Source: Salinisphaera sp. G21_0 (GTDB lineage Bacteria > Pseudomonadota > Gammaproteobacteria > Pseudomonadales > Endozoicomonadaceae). From it: a DNA stretch of 50,191 nucleotides. The position numbers and the translations under genes are program-made. Positions 44,599-50,191 of the stretch are shown piece by piece (the first letter of the stretch is position 1; the number at the start of each line of letters is the position of its first letter). Below the pieces are notes generated by a model. It worked only from the letters and a program-made list of their open reading frames with translations. It was not told the DNA's origin and searched no databases. The stretch covers positions 1 through 50,191 of the forward strand of contig NZ_JAGHQW010000045.1 of the NCBI RefSeq assembly GCF_017744115.1, written 5' to 3'.

Positions 44599-46849
44599 TA
44601 GCCAGGGCGCATTCTCCGGTGTAATCACCGACCAAAAGCCTTCTGGCCATGATGCCACCGATAAGTCGTCAGCCCCTGTTCTTCCTGCCTTGCCAAAAGA
44701 GACTCCCCCTGACCACAACAGCCCTGTCCCCGCCACTGCCCTGATAGAAAGAACCATTGCACCACCAGGGCATCATAACCCACAGCCCCTGCCGGAAAAC
44801 TGGCAATGGCAATTGGTCTCTGGAATCCTGAATGGAGAAATTCACGCCCTTTCAGCATTGCTTCAACAAGGTGCTGATGTTAATTGCAACCTCTCCAGCC
44901 AGATTGCGACATTGGATCAACAACCTGTCAACATTAGCGGGGTAGAACCCTCTATTGCCGCCCACCTGCCCATGGCTGTTGAGAAAGGATCGCGGTACAC
45001 CCCACTCTGGCTGGCTGCATTGGCTGGCAATCTTGAAGTGGTAAAGCTTCTGCTGTCTTCGGGGGCACACCTTGAGGCCAGTAATCCTCTCCATGCACCT
45101 CTGTCAGTAGCGACCGCTGGCGCGCATCGGGAGATAGTCAAGGTTCTGTTGGAACATCATGCCGACATACAGGCTGGCAGCACCACAGGCGTCAATTCGC
45201 CACTGTACTTGGCCATTAAAGGTGGCCATCAGGATCTGGTGGCGTTTCTGGAAAAGAACGGTGCCCGTTTGCAAATCGGTTGCCCGGGCAGGGGTGCCCC
45301 GATTCACCATGCCGCCAAAATGGGGTTTTCCAGAATCGTAGAGTATCTGCTCAATCGGGGCGAGGACATTGATAACCAGAGTACCGGGCAGCTTACCCCG
45401 GTTTATGCCGCGGCAATCTGCGGTCATTTTGAGCTGGTCAAGTTACTGCTTGAGCGAGGCGCAAACAATAGCCATGGCGAAACCGGCGGCAAAACCCTGA
45501 TCTGGGCTGCCTGTCGCAGCGGCAACCTGCAAACGGTCAAATATCTGCTTGACCAGGGGGCGGACATCAACGCCGGCGGCCCGGACATCGACGCCATCAC
45601 CGGTAGTAGACGCCCCCCCCGGAAACACCCCATCGAGGCTGCTGCCTGTTCTGGCAATTGCCAACTGGTGGAGTACTTGCTTGAGCGTCAGACGCTGAGA
45701 ATTGATGCTCCCGGCCTCGGCACCGCCCTATTCCGCCACGCTGCTGAGGGTGGCAAGGTGGTGATGATGGATTACATTGCCAGCAGGGCAACCATCAACA
45801 TTGATGAGAGGGGTTATTATTCCCCGATCTCTTCTGCAGCCCGCAGCGGCTCCATCGAAGCGGTGGCGTGGCTACTGAACAGGGGCGCAGACATTCACGC
45901 CAACTGCCGAGGCCAACAAACCCCAATATGCCAGGCCTGCGACCGGGGGCACTTTGAACTGGCCAAATTCCTGGACAGCAAGGGCGCAAGACTTCACGAT
46001 ACCGGGTGGGGTTCGCCACTCTATTGGGCGGTTAGCGCTGGCAGTATGGATACCGTGGCATACCTGCTTGACAGAGGCGTCAATGTCAATGCCGCTGCTT
46101 CAGGCTATGAGGCCCCTATCTACATAGCAACGGGGAGGGGTTTCGGTGAGATCGTGAAATACCTGCTGGAAAAAGGTGCAGATGTTAATGCCAACAGTAG
46201 TGGGCGCACTACGCCTATCATTGAGGCCGCAGCGAAGGGACACCTTGGGCTGGTCAAGTGTCTGGTGCATAAATCCGCAACCTTTGAAGCAGACCGTTTG
46301 CTCAATGCCGCCGCAAGCGGAGGTCATTGTCCCGTATTGGAATACCTGTTTGAAGAGAAGGCAATACTGCAGCGCATCAAGCCGTCATACTTTTCCATGG
46401 CACTCATTCAAGCGTCCCTTCAAGGCCAACTGGACGCAATAAAGTACCTGCTCGGCGCATTCGAGACCCATTTCAGTGCTGCCCACAGACCTGACATCTC
46501 CTACCCTCTCTGGTTAGCGGCCCAACGGGGCGATATTGATGTGGTGAAGTATCTTGTTGAGCTGGGGGCTGACGTCAATGTGGAATGCCAGAGCCTTGGC
46601 AGCGCACTCTGGACTGCATCACAGTCTGGTCGTCTGGATACCGTCATCTACCTGTATCAACAGGGCGCCAACATTAACTACTCAAACCCGTTCCACAATG
46701 CGGACGTACTTTCCATCGCCAGACAAAATGGCCATCAGGATGTGGTTCGGTTCCTGCAACAACAGCTTAATCATTCTCCTGCCAACCACCAGCAGTCCCC
46801 GCCGGAAGTCTTGGGGGCGCTTTCCCTTTACGGATCAAAAATAGAGTGA
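44573..46849 (+). CDS. 758-residue ankyrin-repeat protein
   Basis: After a Pro/Ser-rich N-terminal tail (about residues 1-75), the protein is almost entirely ankyrin repeats (about residues 78-735, roughly 18 units), for example RYTPLWLAALAGNLEVVKLL, LTPVYAAAICGHFELVKLL and PLWLAAQRGDIDVVKYL. The consensus helices and HTPLH-like turns are well kept, and no catalytic domain is visible. Such solenoids bind host proteins in intracellular bacteria. There is no signal peptide. Its start overlaps a small leader ORF. Confidence 0.93.
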   Translation: MYGAVSSPDSQGAFSGVITDQKPSGHDATDKSSAPVLPALPKETPPDHNSPVPATALIERTIAPPGHHNPQPLPENWQWQLVSGILNGEIHALSALLQQGADVNCNLSSQIATLDQQPVNISGVEPSIAAHLPMAVEKGSRYTPLWLAALAGNLEVVKLLLSSGAHLEASNPLHAPLSVATAGAHREIVKVLLEHHADIQAGSTTGVNSPLYLAIKGGHQDLVAFLEKNGARLQIGCPGRGAPIHHAAKMGFSRIVEYLLNRGEDIDNQSTGQLTPVYAAAICGHFELVKLLLERGANNSHGETGGKTLIWAACRSGNLQTVKYLLDQGADINAGGPDIDAITGSRRPPRKHPIEAAACSGNCQLVEYLLERQTLRIDAPGLGTALFRHAAEGGKVVMMDYIASRATINIDERGYYSPISSAARSGSIEAVAWLLNRGADIHANCRGQQTPICQACDRGHFELAKFLDSKGARLHDTGWGSPLYWAVSAGSMDTVAYLLDRGVNVNAAASGYEAPIYIATGRGFGEIVKYLLEKGADVNANSSGRTTPIIEAAAKGHLGLVKCLVHKSATFEADRLLNAAASGGHCPVLEYLFEEKAILQRIKPSYFSMALIQASLQGQLDAIKYLLGAFETHFSAAHRPDISYPLWLAAQRGDIDVVKYLVELGADVNVECQSLGSALWTASQSGRLDTVIYLYQQGANINYSNPFHNADVLSIARQNGHQDVVRFLQQQLNHSPANHQQSPPEVLGALSLYGSKIE

Positions 46850-47235
46850 AATGAAAGCTGGGCGGACCATATATGACACCGGTTTTCTGGCCGATCTTTC
46901 TGGAAAAAATTCGGCATGCTTAGCAACGGCCAAACTTCCTCCCGGGCAGGCACAAGACCCTATCGAACGAGAAAAAGCCCTGCAGGCACCGGATCCATAT
47001 AAAGCGACAATGGCGTAGTGATTCCCGATAATGTGATTATTGAACTGATCGAAGCGGCTAGATTCGGAACCGCCAGCGGATGAGGCGGTGGAGGCAGTGA
47101 GGAATGCTTCGCTTTTTGGACGGTTGATGAGGCTAATTTCCCGGTGTTGCAAAATGAAAGAACCCGGCTAAGGTATCAACGACAATGTGACGTTTTCTAC
47201 CCTTAAAGAAAAAAACACGACCCGGGACTTTTACG

Positions 47236-47415
47236 TCACAGCAATGTCTGGATGGCCTTTTTGTGGCCTTTAGCAGCAGCTGTGTTGAGCACTTTAACGG
47301 TTGAGCAGGAGATATTGCAGCTTTGGGCTATCTTTCGCTCACTGAGGTGGTGCTCAAATTTGAGCCTGAAAACTTCACGAAGCTTAGTTTTACCCTTCAA
47401 ATGAAAAAACCATTC
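47236..47415 (-). pseudogene. IS21-family IstA relic
   Basis: Minus-strand translation gives FHLKGKTKLREVFRLKFEHH, then LSERKIAQSCNISCSTVKVL, the N-terminal helix-turn-helix of IS21 IstA transposases. Only about 55 codons remain. The region 46850-47235 before it has only short open stretches (e.g. 46851-47015, beginning MKAGRTIYDTGFLADL) that look like a decayed gene. Confidence 0.65.
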
Positions 47416-47463
47416 GGGCAGATTTCAACGGTGAAGAGCTGTCGTTTACTTTGGAACTCTGGT

Positions 47464-47481
47464 GTTTATGAAATATTCTGG
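47464..47481. repeat. Half MITE end
   Basis: GTTTATGAAATATTCTGG differs in two positions from the right terminal repeat of the palindromic elements at 11218 and 38763. The left half is not present nearby. Confidence 0.55.
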
Positions 47482-47491
47482 CTAATCTATT

Positions 47492-50080
47492 TTATTTAAA
47501 AAGCACCTTCAATGCTTCAGATAAATCTTTGAACTTTACCTGGCTACCGGTTGAGTTGATCTGTAAACGGGCGGGGCTGTTTGATGACTCAAACCGGTCA
47601 AATTCAATTTGAATTTTCTGACCGTTCTTGATGTTATGCAGTAAATTGATGGGGCCACTGCAAACCTCAAAATTATTTTTTAACAATGCTGTGCCAATAT
47701 CAGTTTCGTTTTCGTTGAGCCTTTTTAATTCGTTGCGAATTTTATTGATGGTGCTGTCGAATTTCTTGGATTTTATTTCTTCAGGTTGTTTTGCTGCTTC
47801 GCTACCAAGATTTTCCTGCATTTTTCCTGCGTTTTTAACAACTTCCTCCTTAAGTTTTTCCTGAAGTTTTTCCTTACCAGTGTTAACAGCATCAGAAATT
47901 TTCTTAAGCAAGCCTTGTAAATCCGGATGTTCAATAATTCCCCCAATAAAGTCTAATGGTATTTGACCAAAAGTGTCCTTAATTGGAGCCACAAAAACAT
48001 TTCTCACCATTTTTGGCAGATCACAATCATCCAGACATAACTTTATATTCACACTGACTCTGGCTTTTGATTGCTCCTTTTTGTCAATACTTTTTACCGT
48101 AAAATGGCATTTATCATATTTGCCCAAGAATTCAATAATTTTACCTTTGGTGCCTTCAATATGGAAAGGATAGCGATCCAGTGATAAATTATTAAGTTCA
48201 AAGTCAGGTATAAAGTGTACGGGAACGTAGATTTGTTTCAGGTCTTTAGGATTTTTGGTATTGCGGTTTTCTCTAATTCCGGAATAGCCGAAAATTGCAT
48301 CTTCATAGCTGCCTTTAATAATTTTATCAACATAATCCTTTGCTAAAACAACAAAGGAGCTAACTTCAGGGCAAGGGATAAAATCCAATTCTTTCAATTC
48401 TTGATACTTTTCTTTAATTTCATCTAGGCACTCAACTACTTGATCATCTATAAATACTTTTTCTTGATAGCGAATAAAACCATCTTTTAAGTCAACTGGA
48501 TTACTTTGACTGTGAGCATTTTCATTTTTGTAGTTGGTCTGATAGTCTTGTCCTTCAAAATATTTGTCGAGATAATACTTACGTTTATCTTTGCGTTCGC
48601 AGGCGTTGAGATTCCTCCAGTCCTCCTGCAGAGCTTCTTGGCAAAGAGAGTGTTCTTTAGCCAAATCCAGGGGTTTTTTGTCTTCCTTATCCATAGCATT
48701 GATATTAACTGGGGGGTGTCTTGTTTGGTCTAGCAACTCTATCAGGCACCGAATATTGTCTGCCTCGGCAGCCAAATGTAATGGTGTCCTGCCTTGTTGA
48801 TCCCTAGCATTGATATTAACTGGGTGTTTTTTTTGGTCTAGCAACCTTTCCAGGCAATAAATATTGTCTGCCTCGGCAGCCAAATGTAATGGTGTCTTGC
48901 GTTGGTTATCTGGGAGATTGACGTCTACGTCATCGAAGCAGAGTATCCACTTAAGACAATCTTTATATCCTTGAACCTCCAGAGAACTACTGTGGTTCCA
49001 ACATTTATCTTTAACGACATAGTGCAAAGCAGCCATACCACTATTCTGAACTTTGTGATTGATATCTATTATGTCGTCAAGCCTTTTTTCAAAAAACCTT
49101 TCCAGGCAATAATTTTTGCCATAAGCTGCAGCATACAGAAATAACCTCGAACGCTGGTCTATATGTTGTATTATATTTTTGGTTTTGATCAGTTTTATCA
49201 GGCCTTCGTTTTTGTTATCATTATGAATAGTTAAAAACAGTGGTGAAACCCCTTGTTTATTACTAGCATGGAAATATTTATTTATAGATTTACCTTCTTT
49301 TTCGCAGATCATTTTCAGAAACATTATATTACCGTTATAAGTTGCATAGTGCAGCGGATTATTATCGTCTATGTCAGGTTCATTAATATCATTTCCCTTT
49401 TTAAAATTAAAACATTTGTAATTTTCTTTCAGCCAATTAATTCTCTTCTCTGACATGGCTATACGATGCAGTAGCGTTATACCGTTGTTATTTCTCTCAT
49501 GCACATCAGCTTTAGCCTTTATCAGCTCTCTTACGCATGCATCAGTATCAGCCAGGAGCAGTGGGGTGTCACCATTTTCATCTTTAGCATCGATGCATGT
49601 TAATTCTTTGAGTTCTTTCTTCAGTAGTAACTGAAGACAATTACTGTGCTTTTTCTCGGCTGCATAGTGCAGGGGTGTCCTCTTTTTATGATCTTTAAGA
49701 TTGATGGATTTTGCCAAGTACCCTTCCCTTTTCGCTTTCTCCAGAAATTTTTCCAGGTAATTTTTGTTGCCTTTTTCTGCAGCGTAGTGCAGGAGTGTTT
49801 TACCGTCAGTTTCGTCCGGATCTTCCAGGCGTATCCTATTGACCAGTTTCTCTGTACTTTCGCTGTCATAATTTTCATCGATGGCTAATCGCAGGGCATG
49901 AGTGATATTTGGGGGCGAGAAATGCTGAACTTTCCTACATAATTCTTCCAGAAATTTCTCATCCTTGTTTAAAATTGCATAATGTAGCGGTGTTTTTCCA
50001 CTGTTGTCAGTTTGGTTGATATTCGCGATAGAGAGTAGTTGTTCCAGACATGATTTGAAGCCCTTTGGGTATTCCGGAAG
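47492..50080 (-). CDS. 881-residue-class ankyrin protein with a novel C-terminal half
   Basis: From ATG 50080 the product has about 862 residues; a further ATG at 50137 lies inside tandem 23-bp repeats. Ankyrin repeats begin at once (NQTDNSGKTPLHYAILN) and run through about the first 500 residues. Two adjacent units are nearly identical (TPLHLAAEADNIYCLERLL and TPLHLAAEADNIRCLIELL). The C-terminal ~350 residues have no recognisable family: a Cys/Asp-rich folded region (FVVLAKDYVDKIIKGSYED..., VSVNIKLCLDDCDLP) and a long charged coiled coil (EKLQEKLKEEVVKNAGKMQ...). Unusually AT-rich compared with the core genes, suggesting transfer. The native N-terminus may be lost, since the start lies in IS21-like end repeats. 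Confidence 0.85.
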   Translation of the reverse strand, partial: LPEYPKGFKSCLEQLLSIANINQTDNSGKTPLHYAILNKDEKFLEELCRKVQHFSPPNITHALRLAIDENYDSESTEKLVNRIRLEDPDETDGKTLLHYAAEKGNKNYLEKFLEKAKREGYLAKSINLKDHKKRTPLHYAAEKKHSNCLQLLLKKELKELTCIDAKDENGDTPLLLADTDACVRELIKAKADVHERNNNGITLLHRIAMSEKRINWLKENYKCFNFKKGNDINEPDIDDNNPLHYATYNGNIMFLKMICEKEGKSINKYFHASNKQGVSPLFLTIHNDNKNEGLIKLIKTKNIIQHIDQRSRLFLYAAAYGKNYCLERFFEKRLDDIIDINHKVQNSGMAALHYVVKDKCWNHSSSLEVQGYKDCLKWILCFDDVDVNLPDNQRKTPLHLAAEADNIYCLERLLDQKKHPVNINARDQQGRTPLHLAAEADNIRCLIELLDQTRHPPVNINAMDKEDKKPLDLAKEHSLCQEALQEDWRNLNACERKDKRKYYLDKYFEGQDYQTNYKNENAHSQSNPVDLKDGFIRYQEKVFIDDQVVECLDEIKEKYQELKELDFIPCPEVSSFVVLAKDYVDKIIKGSYEDAIFGYSGIRENRNTKNPKDLKQIYVPVHFIPDFELNNLSLDRYPFHIEGTKGKIIEFLGKYDKCHFTVKSIDKKEQSKARVSVNIKLCLDDCDLPKMVRNVFVAPIKDTFGQIPLDFIGGIIEHPDLQGLLKKISDAVNTGKEKLQEKLKEEVVKNAGKMQENLGSEAAKQPEEIKSKKFDSTINKIRNELKRLNENETDIGTALLKNNFEVCSGPINLLHNIKNGQKIQIEFDRFESSNSPARLQINSTGSQVKFKDLSEALKVLFK

Positions 50081-50162
50081 CATTCGGCCACCCATTCCGG
50101 TAACATCCGGCCACTGATTCCGGAAACATTCGGCCACCTATTCCGGTAACATCCGGCCACCC
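50071..50162. repeat. Four tandem 23-bp repeats, IS21-like end
   Basis: Four copies alternate between ATTCCGGAAACATTCGGCCA- and ATTCCGGTAACATCCGGCCA-type units. Tandem GGTGGCCGG...CCGGAAT repeats of this style occur at the ends of some IS21 elements. An IstA relic of the same family lies at 47236-47415 on the other side of the ankyrin gene. Confidence 0.7.
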
Positions 50163-50191
50163 TTTTCCAGCCAGCGGCGCAGTCTATTTCA

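Noticed and set aside
44355-44612. Intact RelE toxin gene
   Set aside because: Only the C-terminal motifs are present; the first half of the open frame does not resemble RelE.
50071-50162. CRISPR array at the right edge
   Set aside because: The 23-bp units are directly abutting with no spacers; they fit IS end repeats better.

Overview
The window looks like a large-genome, host-associated marine gammaproteobacterium, most likely Endozoicomonas or a close relative. This identification is inferred, because no rRNA is present. The housekeeping genes are gammaproteobacterial (rplM-rpsI-petABC, rpe-gph, trpEGDC, a Crp/Vfr regulator, a SutA homologue, zapG and zapE). Between them sit eukaryotic-like genes (a RING-H2 protein, three ankyrin proteins and an ankyrin relic), transposase relics and palindromic repeats, as expected of a symbiont with many host-directed proteins.

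Layout. 1-2.3 kb: 3' part of a large protein that begins with two nearly identical 49-residue repeats. 2.6-8.2 kb: small conserved genes (DUF2878, selD, sutA, yjbQ, a HExxH protein, ridA, DUF2058). 8.4-12.5 kb (minus strand): rplM-rpsI, then petABC for the cytochrome bc1 complex, separated by a 159-bp palindromic MITE-like element. 12.8-15.6 kb: an unknown exported protein, then rpe-gph. 15.6-24.4 kb: an accessory block between gph and trpE. It holds a divergent pair (unknown protein and a two-module AAA+ ATPase) whose shared 5' region is duplicated as a 932-bp direct repeat. Between the two copies lie an ankyrin pseudogene, the RING-H2 gene, an IS1380 scrap and an IS4-type transposase. 24.5-28.5 kb: trpE-trpG-trpD-trpC. 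28.7-33.6 kb: an alpha-galactoside module (MelB-type transporter, GH36 alpha-galactosidase and a divergent LacI regulator with paired operators). 33.8-41.1 kb: sodC, crp/vfr, an OsmC-family gene, hinT, cysZ, trxB, zapG, zapE and an atypical SDR, with a second MITE copy between zapG and zapE. 41.4-50.2 kb: an effector-like island with a 953-residue protein, a 758-residue ankyrin protein and an 881-residue ankyrin protein. Relics of IS3, IS21, a RelE toxin and the MITE lie between them, and IS21-like end repeats sit at the right edge.

How it fits together. The core genes supply tryptophan, respiratory bc1 complex, redox and selenium functions, ribosomal proteins and global regulation. The galactoside module is a self-contained catabolic cassette. 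The accessory blocks probably carry proteins acting on a eukaryotic host. The strongest novelty candidate is the RING-H2 protein. Its eight 38-39-residue repeats match, in pattern, the 49-residue repeats of the protein at the left edge, so a repeat family appears to be shared by at least two unrelated architectures. Second is the divergent unknown-protein/AAA+ pair with its partial duplication.
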